Source: JBEINZ01 sp040377825 | Lineage (GTDB): Bacteria > Pseudomonadota > Alphaproteobacteria > Rhizobiales > Ancalomicrobiaceae | Length of the DNA: 13,858 nucleotides | Direction of reading: 5' to 3' | Assembly (NCBI GenBank): GCA_040377825.1 | Contig: JBEINZ010000054.1 | Span: 1 to 13,858 of the forward strand | Shown here: positions 7,580-13,743 of the stretch, in pieces | Numbering within the stretch: the first letter of the stretch is position 1 | Layout: every line of letters begins with the position of its first letter | Notes under the pieces: generated by a model | Seen by the model: the letters and a program-made list of their open reading frames with translations, nothing else | The model's database searches: none | What the model was told of the DNA's origin: nothing | Program-made: the position numbers and the translations under genes

Positions 7580-10096
7580 CTAACCAGCTATGGATGCGTC
7601 ACTGCGTTCAGGCTCGGCCGCGACGCGTCTGGCGGGGAAGCTGCAGCGCACCGTCGTGCCGCGATCTTCGAAGGACTCGATGGCGATGCGCCCGCCGTGC
7701 AGCTCCACGAAGCTCTTCACGATTGACAGGCCAAGCCCGGCGCCGCCGCGATGCGGCCCTTGCCGGCGCGCATGGAAACGGCTGAACACAGCCTTGAGCT
7801 GGTCCTCGGGAATGCCGATCCCGTCGTCTTCGACGGTAATGGTGACATCCTCGCCTGCCCGAGTCGCGGAGACCCGAACCTCGCCGCCCTCGCGCGAGAA
7901 TCGGATGGCGTTGGACAAGAGATTGAACAGGATCTGGCGAATGCGCTTTTCGTCCGCGAAGAAGCTGCCGACGCGAGCGTCAACCCGCGTGGTCAGGGAG
8001 ATCCGCGCCGCATTAAGCCGGTCGCGCACACCCTCCACCGCGCCCGCGACTGTCGCGGCGACATCCACGGCGGCAAGGTCGAGCTTCATGATCCCGGCGT
8101 CGATGGTTGCCAGATCAAGAATGTCATCGACAATGACCATCAGCGCTTGGCTTGAGGTCATGATATGGCCGGTATAGTCTTGCTGGCGTTCGTTCAGCAT
8201 CCCGGTCTTGGCGTCGCTGAGGAGGTGGGCGAAGCCGATGATGTTGGTCAGCGGCGAGCGCAGCTCGTAGGACACGAGGCCAACGAAGTCGGTCTTGATC
8301 CGATCCGCCTCCTCCAGCGCCTCGTTCTTCTCGGTTAGCGCGCGCTCCACGTTCACGGTATCGGTCACGTTCACGAAGGCGATCAAGGTCGCGCCGTCCG
8401 GCAGCGGGACCGCGGTGAAATCGAGTACCGCGCCATCGCGGCGGTCCATTTGGCCGCTGAAGCGGGTGCGGTTGTCGTCAAGGCCAGTGACCGCCACCTT
8501 GATTCGTTCCCACGTGGCAGCATCGTCGTGGACCGCGGAACAGCGTTTGATAACTTCGTTGATGTGAGGGCGGTTGCCGAGGGTCGCCTCCGGCAGGTTC
8601 CAGATCGCGGCGAGCGGCGGGTTCCAAAGCTGCAGCCGACCATCGGATCCGAACACGGCGACCGCCTCGGTCAAGTGATCGAGCGTCTCGCGCTGGACGC
8701 GGACGAGCGCGATGTTGCGTTTTTCCAGCTCCAGCCGCTCGGTGACGTTTTCGTAGACATAGGTGACGCCGCCTTGCGGATGCGGATTCGCGATCACGCG
8801 GAGCGTCTGGCCGGCCGGCAGATGCCACCACATCTCCCGCGCCTCGAGCGATGTGTAGGCCGATAGGATTTCCCGTTTCCAGCCTCGGAAATCGGCCTGT
8901 TCGGGCAGCTTGCGCGACGCCCGCAGATGATCGAGCACCACGCCGTCTTCCGGCGAATTCTCCAGGAATGCGGCGTCGATGTTCCACAAAGCGCGATAGG
9001 CGGCGTTGTAGAACTGCAGGCGGCGATCTGGTCCGAAAATGGCAACCGCGGTCGCTAATTGATCGAGGGTGCGGGCATGGAAGTCGATGGTACGGCGCAG
9101 TTCCGCTTGGATCCGATCGAGATCGGAGACATCCGAGGCAATGCCGGCGATACCACGATCGGAAACCACTTCGACAATGTCGAAGATCCGCCGTTGGCCG
9201 GCGGCCACGACCGGTAGGCGCGCATTGGCGACCTTGCTGTCTCGATGCTCGCGGCGGATCGTTTCGGTACCCGCATTGTCGAGCAACGCGGCATTCTGCG
9301 CGACCACCGCCGATGCATCCGCGCCGTCCACCGCGCGAGCATAGGCAGGATTGACCCAGATCAGCTTTTCCACGGGGTCTTTCAACCAGACCGGCATGGG
9401 CACCGCATCGAGCAGCGCCCGCAACGCGGCAATGTCGCCGGCAAGCCGCTGGTAGCGATCCTTCAGTTCGGCAAAGCCGATGCGCTCGTTGGTCAAGTCC
9501 CGGAAGCGCACGAAAGGTCTCCCGCCGCCGATGCGGCCGGTCGCCTCGATATAGGTGTTGGACGCCGTGGCCAGTTCGATCGTAAAGGGTGTTCCGCGTG
9601 TGCGAAGGCCGTCGATCGCCTGATCCAAATCGGCCGCCGATCCCCGCGAAAGCCACGAGCCAAAGGCGACGAACTGTGCCCGCGATTTCGGCGCCTTGGC
9701 GGCGACCCCAATCGAGCCCATGACCACCGGCGCCTCATCAGGGCGGGCCCAGGCAAGCAGGAGCTGATCCTCCGCGTCGAGCAACGCCTCCGAACGATCC
9801 GCTTGGGCTTTAAGATCGGCATTCTCAGTTCGAAGACGCGCGATCGTCTGTTCGGCGCGCGTGCGGGCCCGCATCATGCCAACCGCGCTGGCGACCGCGA
9901 CGCTCAAGACACCGACCAAGGCCGCCGTCAAGACGATCTCATGGGAATAGGGTGCGTCCGACAGCCCGGCGCGGTCTTGCGCGAAGGCTGCGGTCACCTG
10001 AAACCCGCCAAGCATTGGCAAGCCGATCCACCGGAGCGACCGGGGTGCGAAACCGTGCAGCGACGTCAGAATCCGTCCCCGCCTCCGCTCGCGCAT
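7580..10096 (-). CDS. divL: DivL: multi-PAS histidine-kinase homologue with Tyr at the phospho-acceptor site
   Basis: Membrane-linked cell-cycle signalling protein, 838 residues from the chosen start. In Caulobacter, DivL senses DivK~P and controls the CckA-ChpT-CtrA relay. Order of parts: basic N-terminus, hydrophobic segments about 20-40 and 54-75, a coiled region, a degenerate PAS-like part (about 106-206), three PAS-type domains (about 216-330, 337-454, 466-584), a helical linker, DHp (594-666) and an ATPase domain (706-822). The H-box reads VSYELRSPLTNIIGF, with Tyr610 where kinases have His. The N-box NLLSNAIRFS, G1 DDGIGIP and G2 GGAGLGLS are intact. Start ATG 10096 follows AAAGGA with 8-base spacing. 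The frame extends upstream to ATG 10132 or TTG 10234, without a visible ribosome binding site. The stop is 4 bases before tsaE-amgK, so the genes are probably co-transcribed. Confidence 0.9.
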   Translation of the reverse strand: MRERRRGRILTSLHGFAPRSLRWIGLPMLGGFQVTAAFAQDRAGLSDAPYSHEIVLTAALVGVLSVAVASAVGMMRARTRAEQTIARLRTENADLKAQADRSEALLDAEDQLLLAWARPDEAPVVMGSIGVAAKAPKSRAQFVAFGSWLSRGSAADLDQAIDGLRTRGTPFTIELATASNTYIEATGRIGGGRPFVRFRDLTNERIGFAELKDRYQRLAGDIAALRALLDAVPMPVWLKDPVEKLIWVNPAYARAVDGADASAVVAQNAALLDNAGTETIRREHRDSKVANARLPVVAAGQRRIFDIVEVVSDRGIAGIASDVSDLDRIQAELRRTIDFHARTLDQLATAVAIFGPDRRLQFYNAAYRALWNIDAAFLENSPEDGVVLDHLRASRKLPEQADFRGWKREILSAYTSLEAREMWWHLPAGQTLRVIANPHPQGGVTYVYENVTERLELEKRNIALVRVQRETLDHLTEAVAVFGSDGRLQLWNPPLAAIWNLPEATLGNRPHINEVIKRCSAVHDDAATWERIKVAVTGLDDNRTRFSGQMDRRDGAVLDFTAVPLPDGATLIAFVNVTDTVNVERALTEKNEALEEADRIKTDFVGLVSYELRSPLTNIIGFAHLLSDAKTGMLNERQQDYTGHIMTSSQALMVIVDDILDLATIDAGIMKLDLAAVDVAATVAGAVEGVRDRLNAARISLTTRVDARVGSFFADEKRIRQILFNLLSNAIRFSREGGEVRVSATRAGEDVTITVEDDGIGIPEDQLKAVFSRFHARRQGPHRGGAGLGLSIVKSFVELHGGRIAIESFEDRGTTVRCSFPARRVAAEPERSDASIAG

Positions 10097-10154
10097 GCCG
10101 AAGGTCCTTTCCGCCTCGATGAGGAAAATCATGGTTGGTCGGCTACGACACCCG

Positions 10155-10169
10155 TTAACGCAGGGTAAA
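10155..10169 (-). promoter_or_regulatory. CtrA-like box upstream of divL
   Basis: On the plus strand this is TTAA, seven bases, TAAA; on the minus strand TTTA-N7-TTAA. The CtrA consensus is TTAA-N7-TTAA, so seven of eight fixed bases match with correct spacing. It is about 59 bases upstream of the divL start. One mismatch and no measured start site keep this tentative. Confidence 0.4.
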
Positions 10170-10179
10170 CCGAACGACC

Positions 10180-10223
10180 GAATCACCTCACGATAACGCT
10201 TCGAGGACTCGCTGGGGAGAGTC
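10180..10223. promoter_or_regulatory. Cluster of three GANTC (CcrM methylation) sites upstream of divL
   Basis: GAATC at 10180-10184, GACTC at 10206-10210 and GAGTC at 10219-10223, all within 44 bases in the ahcY-divL gap. GANTC is the CcrM methyltransferase site in alphaproteobacteria, and methylated GANTC near promoters recruits GcrA. The sites are seen directly; a regulatory role is inferred. Confidence 0.55.
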
Positions 10224-10241
10224 AGCGCATGCAAAATAGCG

Positions 10242-10270
10242 AAGGCCGCACTGGGTTAGAGCGCGGCCTT
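10242..10270 (-). terminator. Stem-loop after ahcY, probable terminator
   Basis: Arms AAGGCCGC (10242-10249) and GCGGCCTT (10263-10270) are exact complements around a 13-base loop, starting 28 bases after the ahcY stop. On the minus strand the second arm is followed by CGCTATTTTG, a short and imperfect U-rich stretch. It probably separates ahcY from divL, perhaps incompletely. Confidence 0.6.
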
Positions 10271-10298
10271 ATAATGTGGCGAATAGATCACGAACGTA

Positions 10299-11699
10299 TC
10301 AGTAACGATAGTGTTCCGGCTTAAACGGACCTTCGCTCCGCACACCGATATAGTCGGCCTGTTCGGTGCTAAGCTGCGTAAGCTTGACGCCAAGTTTTTC
10401 CAGATGAAGCATGGCGACCTTTTCGTCGAGCTTCTTCGGGAGTGTGTAAACCTTGCGTTCATACCTCGAAGTGTTCTGCCAAAGCTCGACTTGAGCCAAG
10501 GTCTGGTTCGTAAAAGAAGCTGACATCACGAAACTTGGATGACCGGTAGCATTGCCAAGATTGACAAGGCGACCCTCGGAAAGAATGATCAACTTCTTGC
10601 CGTCGGGGAACACAACATGGTCGACTTGCGGCTTGATGCTTTCCCACTTGTAGTTTCGCAGCGCGCTGATCTGAATCTCGGCGTCGAAATGGCCGATGTT
10701 GCAGACGATGGCGTTGTTCTTCATCGCCCGCATGTGTTCGATCGTGATGACGTCCTTGTTCCCGGTCGCCGTGACGAAAAGGTCGGCACGCGGGGCGACG
10801 TCCTCCATGGTCTGCACTTCGTAGCCTTCCATGGCCGCCTGAAGCGCGCAGATCGGATCGATTTCTGTCACGATCACCCGCGCGCCGCCATTACGCAGCG
10901 ACGCGGCCGAGCCCTTGCCGACATCGCCATAGCCGGCGACGACAGCCACCTTGCCGGCGAGCATGACGTCTGTCGCCCGGCGGATGCCGTCGACGAGGCT
11001 TTCACGGCAGCCGTAGAGGTTATCGAACTTCGACTTCGTCACGGAATCGTTGACGTTGATCGCCGGGAATGGCAGGCGGCCCGTCTCGGCCAGCTGGTAG
11101 AGGCGGTGCACCCCCGTCGTGGTCTCCTCGGAGACACCGCGGATCGCGTCACGTGTGCGGGTGAACCAGCCGGGATGCGTTTTCAGGCGCTTCCAAATGG
11201 TGGCGAAGAAGGCGACCTCCTCGTCATTCGACGGCTTGTCGAGGATGCTTGCATCCTTTTCGGCTTCCGCGCCGAGGATGACGTACATTGTCGCGTCTCC
11301 GCCGTCGTCGAGGATCATGTTCGGCGTGCCGCCGTCATGCCATTCGAAGGTGCGCGCGACGAATTCCCAGTACTCCTCCAGGCTCTCGCCCTTGTGGGCG
11401 AAGACCGGCGTCCCGGCGGCCGCGATCGCGGCGGCCGCATGATCCTGCGTGGAGAATATGTTGCACGACGACCAGCGAACCTCGGCGCCGAGCGCCTGCA
11501 GCGTCTCGATCAGCACGGCGGTCTGGATCGTCATGTGCAGACAGCCCGCGACGCGCGCACCTTTCAGCGGTTGGGTCGCGTCATATTCGCGGCGAACCGC
11601 CATGAGGCCCGGCATCTCGGTTTCGGCGATCTCGATTTCCTTGCGCCCCCAATCGGCGAGGCCAATATCGCGCACCGCGTAATCGTGAAATTTTGTCAT
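10299..11699 (-). CDS. ahcY: S-adenosylhomocysteine hydrolase (adenosylhomocysteinase)
   Basis: Cytoplasmic NAD-dependent enzyme that splits S-adenosylhomocysteine into homocysteine and adenosine, relieving product inhibition of methyltransferases and feeding the methionine cycle. Its 466 residues match the bacterial form. Seen: SSCNIFSTQDHAAAAI (77-92), the extra loop of bacterial enzymes around 146-175, NVNDSVTKSKFDNLYGCRES (215-234), Rossmann motif AGYGDVGKG (255-263), and the typical C-terminus ending PEHYRY. Start ATG 11699 follows AGAGGA with 4-5 base spacing. It has its own promoter and a palindromic operator candidate upstream, and a stem-loop downstream. In related genomes it commonly lies next to ptsH; here paiB is between them on the other strand. 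Confidence 0.98.
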   Translation of the reverse strand: MTKFHDYAVRDIGLADWGRKEIEIAETEMPGLMAVRREYDATQPLKGARVAGCLHMTIQTAVLIETLQALGAEVRWSSCNIFSTQDHAAAAIAAAGTPVFAHKGESLEEYWEFVARTFEWHDGGTPNMILDDGGDATMYVILGAEAEKDASILDKPSNDEEVAFFATIWKRLKTHPGWFTRTRDAIRGVSEETTTGVHRLYQLAETGRLPFPAINVNDSVTKSKFDNLYGCRESLVDGIRRATDVMLAGKVAVVAGYGDVGKGSAASLRNGGARVIVTEIDPICALQAAMEGYEVQTMEDVAPRADLFVTATGNKDVITIEHMRAMKNNAIVCNIGHFDAEIQISALRNYKWESIKPQVDHVVFPDGKKLIILSEGRLVNLGNATGHPSFVMSASFTNQTLAQVELWQNTSRYERKVYTLPKKLDEKVAMLHLEKLGVKLTQLSTEQADYIGVRSEGPFKPEHYRY

Positions 11700-11786
11700 G
11701 AGTTCCTCTCAAGGACGGATCTGTCCAAAACCGGATGGCCGACTTCCGAGCGCGCTCGACAGGCCGGAGGCGGGCTATTCGGCGGG

Positions 11787-11815
11787 GTTATAGCGGAGCG
11801 AGGCGCGGACGACAA
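11787..11815 (-). promoter_or_regulatory. Probable sigma-70-type promoter of ahcY
   Basis: Read on the minus strand: -35 TTGTCG (11815-11810), a spacer of exactly 17 bases and -10 TATAAC (11792-11787). The leader to the ahcY ATG would be about 80 bases. It lies directly downstream of the palindrome at 11819-11842. Confidence 0.6.
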
Positions 11816-11818
11816 TCA

Positions 11819-11842
11819 GGACATAAAGATTTCTTTATATCC
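11819..11842. promoter_or_regulatory. Palindromic operator candidate, SahR/MetR-type, in ahcY-paiB gap
   Basis: Arms GGACATAAAGA (11819-11829) and TCTTTATATCC (11832-11842) around TT are complementary except for one position. It abuts the -35 of the ahcY promoter. Its ATAAAGA/TCTTTAT core resembles operators I recall for ArsR-family SAH-responsive regulators of methionine-cycle genes (SahR). The regulator gene is not in this window. The palindrome is certain; the name of the protein is inferred. It could also affect paiB, which is transcribed the other way. Confidence 0.6.
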
Positions 11843-11937
11843 CTCGAGGGGAGTCGCGAGCGAGACCGTCATGTACGCCTAGGAAGTCGGATGATCGCAG
11901 GATAAACTTTCACACCCGATTGGAGGATTGGCCGGTC

Positions 11938-12576
11938 ATGTACCAACCACCGCATTTCGTTGAGGATCGACTCGACGCCCAGCATGATCTGATCCGGTCC
12001 CACCCGCTCGGGCTGATCATCACGCACGGCGCGCATGGACTGTCGGCCGATCCGATCCCGTTTCTGCTTGATCCCGACGCCGGACCTAACGGCACGTTGC
12101 GCGCCCATGTCGCGCGCGCAAATCCACTATGGCAGGGACAGGATCCGGCGGCCGGGGTGCTGGTCGTTTTCCAGGGGGCGGACCATTACGTCACGCCCAG
12201 CTGGTATCGAACCAAGCTGGAGACCGGCAAGGTCGTGCCGACATGGAACTACGTGTCCGTGCACGCCTATGGCCGCATGCAGGTGATCGAGGATGCCGAG
12301 TGGCTGCGTGCGCAAATCGACCGCCTGACTGAACTGCGCGAGTTAGGCCGCGGCAAGCCTTGGGCGGTTCATGACGCGCCGGAGCCCTTCGTCGCCGCTC
12401 AGATGCGTGCGATCGTCGGCATCGAGATCCCAATCGACCGGATCGTGGGCAAATGGAAAGTCAGTCAAAACAGGCCCGAAGCGGACAGACGCGCCGTATA
12501 CGAGGGACTCGAGGCCGAAGACACCGCGGAAGCCCGCCACATGGCGAGTTTGGTCAGGCAATATGGCGGACTATGA
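11938..12576 (+). CDS. paiB: PaiB-family FMN-binding protein (putative negative regulator)
   Basis: Member of the PaiB/FMN-binding split-barrel family, 212 residues; the Bacillus protein is linked to repression of sporulation and protease genes, but the role in proteobacteria is unclear. Seen: the conserved start MYQPPHF, ITHGAHGLSADPIPF (28-42), HVARANP (57-63), HYVTPSWY (83-90), VPTWNYVSVHAYG (100-112) and KWKVSQNRP (172-180), all typical of the family. I chose ATG 11938 because family members begin MYxPxHF and GGAGG lies 11 bases upstream; a TTG at 11920 would add six residues. It is the only plus-strand gene here, convergent with ptsH (6 bases between stops) and divergent from ahcY, which suggests insertion into an older ptsH-ahcY order. 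DNA binding is not evident from the sequence. Confidence 0.9.
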   Translation: MYQPPHFVEDRLDAQHDLIRSHPLGLIITHGAHGLSADPIPFLLDPDAGPNGTLRAHVARANPLWQGQDPAAGVLVVFQGADHYVTPSWYRTKLETGKVVPTWNYVSVHAYGRMQVIEDAEWLRAQIDRLTELRELGRGKPWAVHDAPEPFVAAQMRAIVGIEIPIDRIVGKWKVSQNRPEADRRAVYEGLEAEDTAEARHMASLVRQYGGL

Positions 12577-12582
12577 ACTTTC

Positions 12583-12921
12583 TTATTCTTCGTGGAATTT
12601 AGCTTGCACGAGGTTGGAAATCGCGGCCAGGGCTTGGCTTGCGTCCGGTCCGCTGGCACAGACCCGGATCGTGCTGCCGGGACACGCCGCGAGCATCATC
12701 AAGCCCATGATCGACGTGCCACCGACCGTCTGGTTGTCCTTCGTAACCTCGACCTCGGCATCGAATTCCTCAACCGTCTGCACGAACTTCGCGGATGCAC
12801 GTGCGTGAAGACCTCGTTTGTTGGTAATCAACAGGTCCCGAACCACGCGCCCGTCAAGGCTAGGCATGGCCACCGGTTCCTCGGTAAGCACTCCGTTCGT
12901 CATCAAAGCCGTTTCCCGCAT
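12583..12921 (-). CDS. ptsH: HPr phosphocarrier protein
   Basis: Small cytoplasmic phosphocarrier of the phosphotransferase system. It has 112 residues, longer than the usual 85-95 because of an extra N-terminal stretch of about 25 residues. The active His is in GLHARAS (His39), phosphorylated by enzyme I. The HPr kinase site is in GGTSIMGLM (Ser70, equivalent to Ser46), so both control inputs are kept. It follows the EIIA gene by about 270 bases. Start ATG 12921 has the strong site GGAGG 4 bases upstream, but that site is one arm of a 7-bp hairpin; an internal ATG at 12903 lacks a comparable site. With no sugar-specific permease nearby, it probably belongs to a regulatory PTS chain rather than sugar uptake. 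Confidence 0.95.
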   Translation of the reverse strand: MRETALMTNGVLTEEPVAMPSLDGRVVRDLLITNKRGLHARASAKFVQTVEEFDAEVEVTKDNQTVGGTSIMGLMMLAACPGSTIRVCASGPDASQALAAISNLVQAKFHEE

Positions 12922-12923
12922 CT

Positions 12924-12941
12924 AACCTCCAAGCGGAGGTT
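12924..12941 (-). promoter_or_regulatory. Hairpin sequestering the ptsH ribosome binding site
   Basis: On the minus strand the leader reads AACCTCC, loop GCTT, GGAGGTT, then AG and the ATG. The seven-base arms are exact complements, and the 3' arm is the Shine-Dalgarno itself. The mRNA could therefore switch between an occluded and an open ribosome binding site. The structure is seen directly; any control role is inferred. Confidence 0.65.
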
Positions 12942-12943
12942 TG

Positions 12944-12992
12944 CTAGAGCAAGGTCTGATCGGGAAGATCAGGCCTATTTGTCTTGATCTAG
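12944..12992. repeat. Palindromic intergenic repeat upstream of ptsH
   Basis: Outer arms CTAGAGCAAG (12944-12953) and CTTGATCTAG (12983-12992) pair with one mismatch. Inner arms CTGATC (12956-12961) and GATCAG (12967-12972) are perfect around GGGAA and extend to about 10 bp with one G-U pair. The CTAGAGCA end is shared with the element at 6014-6068, suggesting the same family. It lies in the ptsH leader. Confidence 0.65.
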
Positions 12993-13191
12993 ACTGACGA
13001 CGTGATTTTTACTCCAACCGGATCGATGCCCCTACGAGAGCTCTTGCTACTCGTCGCATCACCGGCCGCGTCATTTCATTGCCGATTAAACGAGCAAAAT
13101 GTCGATGAGTCGAGATGCATCGCGCACATTTTGTCGGCGCGGGATCACAATGTCCATGTGGAACGCAACCAAGGTTGCTTCCAGTGAACTC
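12993..13191. other. EIIA-ptsH intergenic space with two inverted repeats
   Basis: No convincing gene. Two inverted repeats are present. At 13095-13133, CAAAATGT pairs with ACATTTTG and an inner CGATG pairs with CATCG, with a 3-base bulge. At 13160-13182, GGAA-c-GCAACC pairs with GGTTGC-TTCC around a 2-base AA loop, starting 9 bases after the EIIA stop. Neither has a U-run on the minus strand, so they may be weak terminators, processing sites or mRNA stabilisers. One GANTC site (13107-13111) lies inside the first. Confidence 0.5.
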
Positions 13192-13590
13192 TCAGCCCAG
13201 CAGTACCTGACTGGCAACATTGATATATTTGCGCCCGGCATCCTTGGCTTCGGACACGGCGGGGATCAGCGGCTTTTCTCCGCGAACCTTGGCCAGTTTG
13301 ACCAAAAGCGGCAAATTCACACCCGCCACCACCTCGATGGAGGCGCCATTCATCACGGAAATCGCGAGGTTGGACGGCGTACCTCCGAACATGTCAGTCA
13401 GGATCGCAACGCCGGAGCCGTCGTTAACGCGGGCAACCGCATCGATAATGTCCTGCCGTCGGCGCTCCATATCGTCCTCGGCCCCGATACAGATCGCTTC
13501 GATCTGAACCTGCGGACCCATGACGTGTTCGAGCGCCTTGACGAATTCCTTGGCGAGATCCCCGTGGGTAACGAGGACTAGACCGATCAT
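13192..13590 (-). CDS. PTS EIIA component, mannose family (single domain)
   Basis: One-domain EIIA of the mannose/fructose/sorbose family, 132 residues, which takes phosphate from HPr on a conserved His. The start MIGLVLVTHG puts the active residue at His9. The conserved TDMFGGTPSN is at 65-74 and VVAGVNLPLL at 87-96. No EIIB, EIIC or EIID is present, so it is probably the regulatory EIIA that alphaproteobacteria keep beside HPr kinase (often named manX or ptsM). ATG 13590 is chosen because family members begin MIG and GGAG lies 10 bases upstream; ATG 13599 would add three residues. The frame stays open to 13713, but that extension shows no family similarity. It lies between a probable hprK and ptsH. 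Confidence 0.93.
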   Translation of the reverse strand: MIGLVLVTHGDLAKEFVKALEHVMGPQVQIEAICIGAEDDMERRRQDIIDAVARVNDGSGVAILTDMFGGTPSNLAISVMNGASIEVVAGVNLPLLVKLAKVRGEKPLIPAVSEAKDAGRKYINVASQVLLG

Positions 13591-13604
13591 AGAGGTCATG
13601 CTCC

Positions 13605-13622
13605 ACTCGCTGAGCGGCGAGT
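13605..13622 (-). promoter_or_regulatory. Hairpin directly upstream of the EIIA ribosome binding site
   Basis: Arms ACTCGC (13605-13610) and GCGAGT (13617-13622) are exact complements around six bases. On the minus strand the hairpin ends immediately before GGAG, the likely ribosome binding site of the EIIA gene. Further short inverted repeats in the same 153-base gap are at 13658-13678 (CCCGGC/GCCGGG) and 13717-13732 (TTTCGC/GCGAAA), the latter 11 bases after the hprK stop. Functions are unknown. Confidence 0.45.
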
Positions 13623-13743
13623 CGTCCCCGCCCGAAGCGATATCGCCGTGTCGCCGACCCGGCAAGGTACAGGCCGGGAAAATGGTCATGTCGGCGATGA
13701 AGTGCAAGAGCAAAGTTTTCGCGGGTGCGAAATGACCGCCGAT

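Noticed and set aside
10097..10234. Longer divL start (TTG 10234 or ATG 10132)
   Set aside because: No ribosome binding site is visible for either, and the extension would cover the GANTC/CtrA-like region; ATG 10096 has AAAGGA at 8 bases.
10539..11882. 447-codon plus-strand frame antisense to ahcY
   Set aside because: It is a reverse shadow of a highly conserved gene and shows no recognisable domain.
11920..11937. TTG start six codons before the chosen paiB start
   Set aside because: The TTG overlaps the GGAGG site used by ATG 11938, and family proteins begin MYxPxHF.
11700..11937. SAH or SAM riboswitch upstream of ahcY
   Set aside because: I looked for the SAH riboswitch pattern in the ahcY leader and saw only the palindromic operator and promoter; no conserved riboswitch core was recognisable by eye.
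13002..13581. Small plus-strand frames across the EIIA-ptsH gap and antisense to EIIA
   Set aside because: No ribosome binding sites or family similarity; the longer one overlaps the conserved EIIA gene.
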